A stretch of DNA of 22,104 nucleotides from Clostridium sp. AM30-24 (GTDB taxonomy: Bacteria; Bacillota; Clostridia; Lachnospirales; Lachnospiraceae): NCBI RefSeq assembly GCF_003480435.1, contig NZ_QUJB01000030.1, forward strand, positions 1 to 22,104, in the 5' to 3' direction. A program made the translations under genes and the position numbers. The notes under the pieces are model-generated. The model had not been told where the DNA came from, did not search any database, and saw only the letters and a list, made by a program, of their open reading frames with translations. Positions 1 through 7,003 of this stretch are shown here, piece by piece. Each line of letters opens with the position of its first letter. Within the stretch, counting starts at the first letter, position 1.

Positions 1-39
1 TTACTTCAAAATATTGTCTAACTTTTGGGGGTCACTTCA
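1..39. mobile_element. Probable terminal inverted repeat of an IS3-family (IS150-like) element; rest is outside the window
   Basis: Read on the minus strand, this edge starts TGAAGTGACCCCCAAAAG and continues TTAGACA. That is the layout I associate with IS3/IS150-group ends: terminal TG, a CCCC(C)AAAAGTT core, then GAC. On the plus strand the element would end in CA at 38-39, and bases 40 onward would be host DNA. No transposase frame is visible because only the last bases are present. The call rests on recalled end motifs, not an alignment. Bases 40-159, between this end and metA, hold no gene or clear terminator that I can see. Confidence 0.42.
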
Positions 40-159
40 AAGCGATATGCTCTGGCTGCCTGCTTTTTTCCACGCGCTCTTTTTCTGCCGCAAACCGCCT
101 CGCCGCCTAAAAGAGATAGGGGTCTTCTCGACTGCGATAAAATAAGAGATTCCAAGGCA

Positions 160-1080
160 CTACTCCGCGTCTTCCTCCAGCGTATACGGAGTCACCTGAT
201 ATACGTAGTAGTTCAGCCAGTTCGTATACAGCGTGTTCGCCATATTTCTCCACATAAGCGGAGGAACGGAGAACGGGTCATCATGCTCATAGTAGTGGAC
301 CGGGAGTGCCGGATTTAAGCCTTTGTTGAGGTCGCGGTGATACTCGTTGTTTAAGGTCATACGGTCGTACTCCGGGTGGCCCTGGACGAAGATCTGGCTT
401 CCGTCCTGGTTCATGACAAGGAAGACGCCTGCCTCATCGGATTTAGCGAGGATCCGGAGTTCCGGGTGCTTTAAAATATCCTCCTCCCATACTTCTGTAT
501 AGCGGGAATGTGGGCACTTAAAGTAATCGTCAAAGCTTCGGAGTAACGGAACACGCTTATCCAGCGCTTTCTGTGTATACACACCGGAAAGTTTTTCTTT
601 CCGTAAGTGTTTCGGGATTCCGTAATGATAGTAAAGTCCGGCCTGGGCCCCCCAGCAGAGGTGCATGGTGGATGTCACATGGGTCTTGCTCCATTCCATG
701 ATCCGGGTGAGCTCCTCCCAGTAGTTGACCTCCTCAAACTCCATCAGCTCCACCGGTGCGCCGGTGATGATCATTCCGTCGAAATGTTTCTTCTTAATCT
801 CCGGGAATGTCACATAAAACTTATTTAAGTGACTGGCGGAGGTGTGGGTGGACTCATGGGTGGACATCGTCATGTAAGTGCACTCCACCTGCAGAGGTGT
901 ATTGGAAAGGGCTCTTAAAAGCTGGGTCTCCGTGTCCTCCTTTAACGGCATGAGATTTAAAATTAAAATCTCCAGAGGACGGATATCCTGGCTTTTCGCG
1001 CGGTCCTCGTCCATAATGAATACATTTTCGCTCTCAAGGATCGCTCTTGCCGGCAATCCATTCTGTATTTTAATCGGCAT
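160..1080 (-). CDS. metA: Homoserine O-acetyltransferase (MetA family)
   Basis: Acylates the hydroxyl of L-homoserine, the committed step from homoserine to methionine; cytosolic. The 306-residue length is normal. The sequence aligns colinearly with E. coli MetA, and the catalytic residues fall at the same numbers: Cys142 in LCWGAQA, and His235 and Glu237 in GHPEYD. Residue 111 is Glu (GAPVEL). In characterised members Glu111 goes with acetyl-CoA and Gly111 (E. coli) with succinyl-CoA, so acetyl transfer is inferred despite the usual succinyltransferase label. The ATG at 1078-1080 lies inside the end of ligA (11-base overlap), so translation is probably coupled to ligA. It is the last gene of the rluF-ligA-metA operon. 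No SAM riboswitch or T-box is seen directly ahead of it. Confidence 0.95.
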   Translation of the reverse strand: MPIKIQNGLPARAILESENVFIMDEDRAKSQDIRPLEILILNLMPLKEDTETQLLRALSNTPLQVECTYMTMSTHESTHTSASHLNKFYVTFPEIKKKHFDGMIITGAPVELMEFEEVNYWEELTRIMEWSKTHVTSTMHLCWGAQAGLYYHYGIPKHLRKEKLSGVYTQKALDKRVPLLRSFDDYFKCPHSRYTEVWEEDILKHPELRILAKSDEAGVFLVMNQDGSQIFVQGHPEYDRMTLNNEYHRDLNKGLNPALPVHYYEHDDPFSVPPLMWRNMANTLYTNWLNYYVYQVTPYTLEEDAE

Positions 1081-3040
1081 TTTCTTCTTCTCCTATCATC
1101 TTCAGAAAATCCGCTTCGGAAAGGATCGGAATGCCAAGTTCTCTTGCCTTCTTATTCTTTGACGAATTGGATGTCACATCATTGTTGATCAGATAACTTG
1201 TCTTTGCTGATACGGAACCGGCAGCCTTTCCACCCAGAGATTCTATTTTTTCCTGAAGCTCCTTCCGGTTCGCGAAGCGCTCCACGTAACCGGTGATCAC
1301 GAAGGTCTTCCCGGCTAATGTCTGTTCCTCGTTCCTGACTTCATTTTCGAATGTCAGGTCTGCCAGCAAATGATCCAGTGTCTCGTTGTTCCTGTCATTC
1401 TTAAAGTACGTCACCCACGCATCCGCAAGCACGCCACCGATTCCATCAATGGAGCACAGTTCTTCCGCACCAGCCTTCCGCATGGCATCCAGATCGAAAT
1501 CGAAATGCCGGCAGATCACCTTCGCGTTGGCGAGACCGATCCCGGTGATTCCAAGGCCGAAGATCAACCGCGGCAGTGTGGTGTGGGACGCGGTCTTTGC
1601 AGCCACTATGAGATTCTCATAAGACTTTTCACCGAAACCTTCCATCGTCACGATAGCGTCACGATGGCGGTCCAGATGGAAAATATCATCAAATTCATGG
1701 ATGAATCCCGCCGCGATAAACTTCTCCAGCGTCATCTCGGAGAGACCGTCGATATTCAACGCGTCCCTGCTCACAAACAGATCAAAGCTCTTGATCTTTT
1801 TCGCCTGACAATCCGGATTCGTACAGTAGAGGGACTTCACATCGTTCAGATTGCGGATCTCCGTCTTTCCGCCGCATACCGGACAGGTCGCCGGGATATC
1901 ACAGACACCGCTTCTTGTCAGGTTATCCGCGATCTGCGGAATGATCATATTCGCCTTGTAGACCGTGATCCTGTCTCCTGCACCGAGTTCCAGCCCTTCC
2001 ATGATGCTGATATTGTGGACACTGGCGCGGCTTACTGTGGTTCCTTCCAGCTCCACAGGCTCAAACACGGCAACCGGATTGATCAGTCCTGTCCTCGACG
2101 CGCTCCATTCAATGTAAGAAAGCGTCGTCTCCTGAATCTCATCCGCCCATTTAAAAGCGATGGAATCCCGCGGGAATTTTGCAGTCCGCCCCAGGGACTG
2201 TCCGTATGCGATATCATCATATAACAGCACGAGACCATCCGACGGGATATCGTAGTGCTCTATCTTTTCAGCGAATCCGCGTACTGCCTCGGAAAGAGTT
2301 TCCGCGGTGACTTTCACGAATTCCACGGTCTCAAATCCAAGGCCGGAAAGCCACAAAAACTGCTCTTTTCTGGAATTTTTAAAGTCCACACCGTCCGCGC
2401 GGACCAGAGCAAAGGCCATAAACCGGACATTTCTTGAGGCTGTGATCCTGCTGTTCAGCTGGCGCACGGAGCCGCTGCAGAGGTTTCTCGGATTCTTATA
2501 CTTCGCATCCACACCCGCGATGGAATCATTTAATTTTTCGAAATCCGAATAGCTGATCACCGCCTCACCACGCAGGATCAGCTGTCCTTTGTAGGGAATC
2601 GTTGTCGGAATATTGATAAAGGTCCTTGCATTTGGGGTGATGACCTCACCGATCTCGCCGTTTCCGCGGGTGACCGCTTTCGCGAGAACTCCATCCTCGT
2701 ATGTCAGGACCACGGTAAGTCCATCCATCTTCCAAGATAAAAGACCCGTCTGGTCTCCAAGCCATTCCCTCAGTTCATCGACACTCTTTGTCTTATTCAA
2801 TGACAGCATCGGCCGTTCATGGCGCTCCTTCGGGAGTTCGCTTAAGATCTCATATCCTACTTTCTGGGTCGGACTTCCTGCGAACACAGTCCCTGTCTCC
2901 TGTTCCAGCTTCAGGAGTTCATCATAAAGCCTGTCATATTCAAAGTTGCTCATGATCTCGCGGCTCTCCTGGTAATAGGCCTTTGCAGCCTCGGAGAGAA
3001 GCGGGATCAGCTCCTTCATCCTCTTGATCTTGTCGTCCAT
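1070..3040 (-). CDS. ligA: NAD-dependent DNA ligase, divergent LigA
   Basis: Seals nicks in duplex DNA using NAD+. Domains in order (656 residues): adenylation domain with nucleophile Lys104 in WKMDG, RGE at 157-159, NPRN at 183-186, and FK with Lys297; OB region; four-Cys zinc finger (Cys386, 389, 406, 411); helix-hairpin-helix region (about 430-550); BRCT domain (about 573-650). Several residues conserved in E. coli LigA differ by eye alignment: His23 is Tyr23, Asp32 is Asn32, Glu113 is Ser102, Lys290 is Leu273, and TRGDG is TRGNG. It is therefore a divergent ligase, possibly a second copy. The ATG at 3040 has an AAGGAG eight bases upstream, which decides the start over the internal ATG at 3019 that overlaps the rluF stop as ATGA. 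It overlaps rluF by 25 bases and metA by 11. Confidence 0.92.
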   Translation of the reverse strand: MDDKIKRMKELIPLLSEAAKAYYQESREIMSNFEYDRLYDELLKLEQETGTVFAGSPTQKVGYEILSELPKERHERPMLSLNKTKSVDELREWLGDQTGLLSWKMDGLTVVLTYEDGVLAKAVTRGNGEIGEVITPNARTFINIPTTIPYKGQLILRGEAVISYSDFEKLNDSIAGVDAKYKNPRNLCSGSVRQLNSRITASRNVRFMAFALVRADGVDFKNSRKEQFLWLSGLGFETVEFVKVTAETLSEAVRGFAEKIEHYDIPSDGLVLLYDDIAYGQSLGRTAKFPRDSIAFKWADEIQETTLSYIEWSASRTGLINPVAVFEPVELEGTTVSRASVHNISIMEGLELGAGDRITVYKANMIIPQIADNLTRSGVCDIPATCPVCGGKTEIRNLNDVKSLYCTNPDCQAKKIKSFDLFVSRDALNIDGLSEMTLEKFIAAGFIHEFDDIFHLDRHRDAIVTMEGFGEKSYENLIVAAKTASHTTLPRLIFGLGITGIGLANAKVICRHFDFDLDAMRKAGAEELCSIDGIGGVLADAWVTYFKNDRNNETLDHLLADLTFENEVRNEEQTLAGKTFVITGYVERFANRKELQEKIESLGGKAAGSVSAKTSYLINNDVTSNSSKNKKARELGIPILSEADFLKMIGEEENAD

Positions 3041-4029
3041 ATTTTATGCTCCTTGCGCTCCGGCGCACCCGGTTTCCAGCTTTCCGGGGATGCGGGGGCT
3101 TTCTTTTCCGGCTTCTTTTCACCGTTCTGACGGACGTTTTTCCATACTTTTCCGGTTTCGTTCTTCTTCTCGAATGATTTTCTGTTATTGTCCTTGTCAA
3201 ACGGCCTTCTGTCGTTCTTCTTTCCCTGATATCCGGAGTTCACCGTTTTTCTTTCTCTTTTCGCCGGATCCGTAAGTTTTCCGACCTTCGCAGCTTCTCT
3301 CGCCGGAAGGTTTGTGGAACCCTCCACCATCCGCATCAGGTCGCCCAGCTCTTTTTCCGTCAATTCCCGGTACTCTCCCCGCTTTAATGTACCCAGCTGA
3401 AGATTCATGATACGCACACGCTTTAAATTCATCACATGGTAATCGAGCGCGCGGCACATCCGGCGGATCTGGCGGTTCAAGCCCTGAGTCAGGACGATAT
3501 GAAAGGTATGGCTTCCGGTCTTCCAAGCACGGCACGGCTTCGTGGTCACATTCAGATCCTCGATCCGGACACCTTCACACATCTGATTTAAGAATTCTTC
3601 TGTCACCGGGTGATTGACAGCTACCGCATATTCTTTCTCGTGGGCATTTCCACCGCGGAGGATCTTGTTGACGATGTCGCCCTGATTTGTCATGAGGAGA
3701 AGTCCCTCGGAGTCCTTATCGAGACGTCCCACCGGGTAGATCCTCTGTGGGTAATTTAAAAATTCCACGATGTTTTCTGCATGATCCTTGTCGGAAGTCG
3801 TACAGACGATTCCCCTCGGCTTATTCACGATCAGAAATACCGGTTTTTCCTTCTCGCCCACCGGCTTTCCATCACAGACCACCTTCTGTCCCGGCCGTAT
3901 CTGCATTCCTATCACAGCGATCTCGCCGTCCACACGAACCTTCCCTTCCTCCACAAGTCTGTCTGCCTCTCTTCTCGAACAGACTCCAGCGTCACTCAGA
4001 TATTTATTTAAACGAATCGTTCCTTCCAA
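3016..4029 (-). CDS. rluF: 23S rRNA pseudouridine synthase, RsuA/RluB/RluF family (closest to RluF)
   Basis: Converts a specific uridine in rRNA to pseudouridine. An S4 RNA-binding domain (about residues 5-50, IRLNKYLSDAG) precedes the catalytic domain, with Asp104 in GRLDKDSEG as the expected nucleophile and QGLNRQIRRM near 184. The stretch DIVNKILRGGN and the later RIMNLQL match E. coli RluF more closely than RluB or RsuA, which suggests the U2604-type site; this is inference. After about residue 240 there is a tail of roughly 95 residues rich in Lys, Arg, Asn and Pro, likely disordered and RNA-binding. The start is TTG at 4027-4029, with GGGAG seven bases upstream. First gene of the rluF-ligA-metA operon, whose promoter lies at 4083-4111. 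Confidence 0.88.
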   Translation of the reverse strand: MEGTIRLNKYLSDAGVCSRREADRLVEEGKVRVDGEIAVIGMQIRPGQKVVCDGKPVGEKEKPVFLIVNKPRGIVCTTSDKDHAENIVEFLNYPQRIYPVGRLDKDSEGLLLMTNQGDIVNKILRGGNAHEKEYAVAVNHPVTEEFLNQMCEGVRIEDLNVTTKPCRAWKTGSHTFHIVLTQGLNRQIRRMCRALDYHVMNLKRVRIMNLQLGTLKRGEYRELTEKELGDLMRMVEGSTNLPAREAAKVGKLTDPAKRERKTVNSGYQGKKNDRRPFDKDNNRKSFEKKNETGKVWKNVRQNGEKKPEKKAPASPESWKPGAPERKEHKIWTTRSRG

Positions 4030-4082
4030 TCTATTTCTCCCTTTTATTCATAATTTATGATCCAACATTTATCCTTTCGCCC

Positions 4083-4111
4083 ATTATATCGTTTCTGATG
4101 GGCGAATGCAA
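4083..4111 (-). promoter_or_regulatory. Promoter of the rluF-ligA-metA operon
   Basis: On the minus strand TTGCAT (4106-4111), a 17-base spacer and a perfect TATAAT (4083-4088) lie about 55 bases before the TTG start of the pseudouridine synthase. It begins right after the U-tract of the tRNA terminator, so the operon is transcribed independently of the tRNA. Confidence 0.65.
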
Positions 4112-4159
4112 GAAAAAAACGCCTGTCAGTCCGGGACATTTCCCAGATCTGGCAGACGC
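4112..4159 (-). terminator. Rho-independent terminator of the tRNA-Arg gene
   Basis: On the minus strand an imperfect stem of about 17 pairs runs from GCGTCTG (4153-4159) to CAGGCGT (4119-4125) with an AAATGT loop. Seven T follow (4113-4119). It is about 40 bases downstream of the tRNA 3' end. Confidence 0.7.
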
Positions 4160-4200
4160 TTTCCTGTCTCACTGCCCCGGTATCCCGGGACATCAGAAAA

Positions 4201-4272
4201 TGCATCTGATAGGAATCGAACCTACGCACGCGGCTCCGGAGGCCACTGCTCTATCCACTGAGCTACAGATGC
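4201..4272 (-). tRNA. tRNA-Arg, anticodon CCG
   Basis: Folds as a full cloverleaf on the minus strand. Acceptor GCATCTG pairs with CAGATGC; D stem GCTC/GAGC; anticodon stem GTGGC/GCCGC with loop CTCCGGA, giving anticodon CCG (reads CGG); T stem GTAGG/CCTAT with loop TTCGATT; discriminator A. The 3' CCA is not encoded (TTTT follows), so it must be added enzymatically. It is a single isolated tRNA with its own promoter and terminator. No integration duplicate of its 3' end is seen nearby. Confidence 0.95.
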
Positions 4273-4281
4273 ATCTCTAAT

Positions 4282-4310
4282 AGTATACAATAATTTTCTG
4301 ATTCATGCAA
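4282..4310 (-). promoter_or_regulatory. Promoter of tRNA-Arg
   Basis: TTGCAT (4305-4310), a 17-base spacer and TATACT (4282-4287) on the minus strand. The expected start point lies only a few bases before the mature tRNA 5' end at 4272, as is common for tRNA genes. Confidence 0.6.
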
Positions 4311-4386
4311 GGGGATGAGAATTATTTTTTGTATATTTTTTTACCCAATTCCATTCCATTTCCCGGCTGCCGCGCTTTTCATGTTT

Positions 4387-4968
4387 TTAATGCTTTCTTG
4401 AAAACAGATAGTAGGACGGAGTACGGTTTGCGCAGTCCTCCGCAAGAACTTTCAGGCTGCAGTAAACAAAGCCATCTACGGCTCTCGCTTTTCCATCCCT
4501 GCCCGGCTCCTCATATTTTCCTTCTTTATAGGACGGATCCAGAATGCACGCCTCATTGTCATCGGCCGATACAACGAGGATGTAATGTCCTCCATGAGTG
4601 AATACCCCGGTATACCCTTCCCGGTCTCCGCCGGAATTTGCGATGGCGAGTCCGCCTTTTGCCAGGTGCGCCTTCAGTTCATTCAGATCACTCGTTTCCC
4701 CATAATTCAGGTTAAACCTTTCCGCAACGACAGGGCCCAGGATCTTCAGGCTCGTTCCGATCTCACGGTTCGCGCCAACCTCATTGGATAATTTCAGGCA
4801 GTCTGTAAGTTCATAGGTTGACAGAGTCAGCGCATCCACCATCATGCACAGACAGCTCGGACCGCAGCCTGCTGCAGCCACATTCCGCTTCTCCTCCGGC
4901 ACTCCGCCGTGGTCTAAATTATGTTCATAGGGAATATCTCTGTGTTCTAACTGATTGATATATTTCAT
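4387..4968 (-). CDS. C39-like cysteine peptidase family protein
   Basis: A 193-residue protein with the layout of the Peptidase_C39_2 family of papain-like folds. The presumed nucleophile Cys sits in AAGCGPSCL near residue 35, His in THGGHYILVV near 127, and Asp in ILDPSY near 143. There is no signal peptide or membrane segment in this frame, so a cytosolic location is inferred. The start is ATG 4966-4968, because GGAAGGAG lies eight bases upstream; an in-frame ATG nine codons earlier has no such site. Neighbours give no partner: no ABC transporter, lanthipeptide gene or double-Gly leader is visible, so bacteriocin processing is not supported. The substrate is unknown. Confidence 0.75.
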   Translation of the reverse strand: MKYINQLEHRDIPYEHNLDHGGVPEEKRNVAAAGCGPSCLCMMVDALTLSTYELTDCLKLSNEVGANREIGTSLKILGPVVAERFNLNYGETSDLNELKAHLAKGGLAIANSGGDREGYTGVFTHGGHYILVVSADDNEACILDPSYKEGKYEEPGRDGKARAVDGFVYCSLKVLAEDCANRTPSYYLFSRKH

Positions 4969-5017
4969 TACAACTGCTCCTTCCGATTGCCGCATGTACC
5001 ATGCTTTTGATTTTCCT

Positions 5018-5046
5018 ATCGTACCACCATAACCTTAAAACAACAA
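5018..5046 (-). promoter_or_regulatory. Promoter of the C39-like peptidase gene
   Basis: TTGTTG (5041-5046), 17 bases, TACGAT (5018-5023) on the minus strand, about 50 bases before the chosen start. Divergent from the queA promoter. Confidence 0.45.
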
Positions 5047-5125
5047 GATATATTTTTATTTCCCGGCTGCTGTCCGAGCCTTTTGCAGATGATCACCGAT
5101 TTTCCCCATATTCCGGCGCACCTCA

Positions 5126-5154
5126 TTGATTTTTCTTCCCGATTCTGCTACAAT
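5126..5154 (+). promoter_or_regulatory. Promoter of queA
   Basis: TTGATT (5126-5131), 17 bases, TACAAT (5149-5154), about 45 bases before the queA ATG. No preQ1 riboswitch fits in this short leader. Confidence 0.6.
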
Positions 5155-5198
5155 GGCATGGAACTTTTTGATAAGGATGCCAGACAGGAGATAGAGAA

Positions 5199-6224
5199 AT
5201 GAATGTAACAGATTTTAACTTTGAACTGCCGCCGGAACTGATCGCGCAGGATCCGCTTGAGGACCGTTCTGCTTCCCGGCTGCTTGTATTAGATAAAAAG
5301 ACCGGAGAAATGGAACACCGCCATTTCCGCGATATTCTGCATTACCTGAAAAAAGGCGACTGCCTTGTTATCAACGATACAAAAGTTATCCCGGCGCGTC
5401 TCATGGGACATAAGGTCGGAACAGATGCCGGAATCGAAGTTCTTCTTTTAAAGAGAAAATCCGACAATGTCTGGGAAACTCTTGTAAAGCCGGGTAAAAA
5501 GATGAAAGTCGGCGCAGAAGTATCCTTCGGTGACGGACTTTTAAAAGGAAAAGTCATCGATGTCGTCGATGAAGGAAACCGCCTGATCCAGTTTGAATAT
5601 GACGGGATCTTCGAGGAGATTCTTGACAAGCTTGGCCAGATGCCGCTGCCCCCGTACATTACGCACCAGTTAAAAGATAAAAACCGCTATCAGACTGTAT
5701 ACGCGAAGCATGAGGGCTCCGCAGCCGCCCCGACAGCCGGTCTGCATTTCACAAAGGAGCTTTTACAGGAGATCGAGGACATGGGAGTTAAGATCGCTCA
5801 TGTAACACTTCACGTAGGTCTCGGAACCTTCCGCCCGGTAAAGGTCGATACCATCGAAAATCATCACATGCACTCTGAATTCTATATCGTAGAGGAGTCC
5901 GAGGCAAAGAAGATCAACGATACCAAGGCAGACGGCGGACGTGTGATCTGTGTCGGAACTACGAGCTGCCGTACCTTGGAATCTGCAACCGGCGATGACG
6001 GGATCCTGAAAGCCGGAAGCGGCTGGACTGAGATCTTTATCTATCCGGGATACAAGTTTAAGATTCTGGACTGCCTGATCACAAACTTCCACCTTCCGGA
6101 ATCCACACTCGTCATGCTCGTGTCCGCACTCGCAGGACGGGAACATATCCTGAATGCATATCAGGAGGCGATCAAGGAGCGGTACCGGTTTTTTAGTTTT
6201 GGAGACGCGATGTTTATTCACTGA
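5199..6224 (+). CDS. queA: S-adenosylmethionine:tRNA ribosyltransferase-isomerase
   Basis: Transfers the ribosyl part of SAM to preQ1 in the wobble position of GUN-reading tRNAs and isomerises it to epoxyqueuosine, the penultimate step of queuosine synthesis; cytosolic. The 341-residue length is usual. Family signatures are visible along the whole protein: [12 protein letters not shown] at the start, [12 protein letters not shown] near 55, [12 protein letters not shown] near 174, [10 protein letters not shown] near 204, and a C-terminal [17 protein letters not shown] lies nine bases before the ATG. It stands alone; the usual partner tgt is not in the window. No U-rich terminator is seen after it. 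The GC-rich hairpin at 6309-6332 has its U-tract on the other strand. Confidence 0.96.
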   Translation: MNVTDFNFELPPELIAQDPLEDRSASRLLVLDKKTGEMEHRHFRDILHYLKKGDCLVINDTKVIPARLMGHKVGTDAGIEVLLLKRKSDNVWETLVKPGKKMKVGAEVSFGDGLLKGKVIDVVDEGNRLIQFEYDGIFEEILDKLGQMPLPPYITHQLKDKNRYQTVYAKHEGSAAAPTAGLHFTKELLQEIEDMGVKIAHVTLHVGLGTFRPVKVDTIENHHMHSEFYIVEESEAKKINDTKADGGRVICVGTTSCRTLESATGDDGILKAGSGWTEIFIYPGYKFKILDCLITNFHLPESTLVMLVSALAGREHILNAYQEAIKERYRFFSFGDAMFIH

Positions 6225-6304
6225 TGTATGTTGAATTTACGTTCTGCATATCATATCATGCCATAGGCTAAAGAGATGTGACTCCTTTATTCGAATGACA
6301 AAGC

Positions 6305-6332
6305 AAAACCCCCGGTGCAGCCACACCGGGGG
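6305..6332 (-). terminator. Rho-independent terminator of the cupin gene
   Basis: Perfect 9-pair stem CCCCCGGTG/CACCGGGGG with a 6-base loop. On the minus strand it is followed by TTTTGCTTT, so it fits the cupin gene ending at 6420. On the plus strand it may also slow transcripts from queA, but no U-tract follows there. Confidence 0.65.
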
Positions 6333-6419
6333 GGGTCCATCTTCCTGTCACCAGTATAGAAGGCGGTAACATCTCGCATATATAGCATGTTAAGAATACT
6401 TCATCTAAATACTCAAGTA

Positions 6420-6758
6420 TCAATCTAACGGAAACACCACCGTAAGAAGCATCTTAAAATCTTCCTTCGCAAATACCGCATGCGGCTTCTTCGCCGGCAT
6501 TACGAGAACATCTCCGGCTTTGCAGATATGCTCTGCACCGTCTACGGTAAACTGACCGACGCCATCGATCACATGTACCATGGCATCGCCGATGGAATCG
6601 TGGGTGCTGATCTCCTCGCCTTTGGAGAACGCGAATAATGTCAGGCTGACCGCCTTGTTCTGGGCGAGAGTCTTGCTGACGATCTGACCCGGTTCTGCGT
6701 GGATCTGGTCCGCGAGATTTAAAACTGTTTCATGATCGATATTTTTGATAAAAGCCAT
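6420..6758 (-). CDS. Small cupin-domain protein
   Basis: A 112-residue single-domain cupin. Motif 1 is degenerate: one His in STHDSIGD, with the second His and the Glu replaced, then a glycine turn in VIDGVGQF. Motif 2 is standard: GDVLVMPAKKPHAV with one His. A full three-His/one-Glu metal site is therefore not present, and binding of a small ligand is as likely as catalysis. The start is ATG 6756-6758 (MAFIKNID), preceded by an A/G-rich GGAAAGGA. The frame stays open for 29 further codons upstream, but these are basic, unlike the family, and cross the promoter. The gene is monocistronic with its own terminator, and an inverted repeat at 6833-6846 may be its operator. Confidence 0.8.
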   Translation of the reverse strand: MAFIKNIDHETVLNLADQIHAEPGQIVSKTLAQNKAVSLTLFAFSKGEEISTHDSIGDAMVHVIDGVGQFTVDGAEHICKAGDVLVMPAKKPHAVFAKEDFKMLLTVVFPLD

Positions 6759-6832
6759 TTTTCTTTTTCCTTTCCACCTGGATCTTCCCATGATCCATCT
6801 CTTTATTTTACCACGATATTTCCCTTTTGTAT

Positions 6833-6846
6833 GTTGTAAATACAAC
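6833..6846. promoter_or_regulatory. Inverted repeat, possible operator of the cupin gene
   Basis: Perfect palindrome GTTGTA-AA-TACAAC. A minus-strand TAAAAT (6815-6820) lies where a -10 box would put this repeat over the -35 region of the cupin promoter. The size and symmetry suit a dimeric repressor. The regulator is unknown. Confidence 0.4.
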
Positions 6847-6899
6847 CATTTTTTGCCTGCATGTCAATTTCAGGGGGCGATTCTTGTGAATCATCACGA

Positions 6900-6928
6900 T
6901 TGATTTTCGAACAGGATTTCGATAGAAT
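6900..6928 (+). promoter_or_regulatory. Promoter of the DUF5688-like gene
   Basis: TTGATT (6900-6905), 17 bases, TAGAAT (6923-6928), with a leader of about 70 bases to the ATG at 7004. Confidence 0.55.
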
Positions 6929-7003
6929 ACACCTATCCTTTTCTACATTTCAAATCATAAAAACAAATCTACGAATCTAAGAACACATCAGGAGGTATGA
7001 ACG

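Noticed and set aside
1370..2224. A 284-codon plus-strand frame opposite ligA
   Set aside because: Composition is that of an antisense shadow (many His, Arg, Ile); ligA on the other strand is clearly coding.
2940..3535. Additional minus-strand open frames of 86 and 112 codons overlapping the start of ligA and the end of rluF
   Set aside because: They are out-of-frame shadows of the pseudouridine synthase gene, Arg/Pro-rich and without ribosome binding sites.
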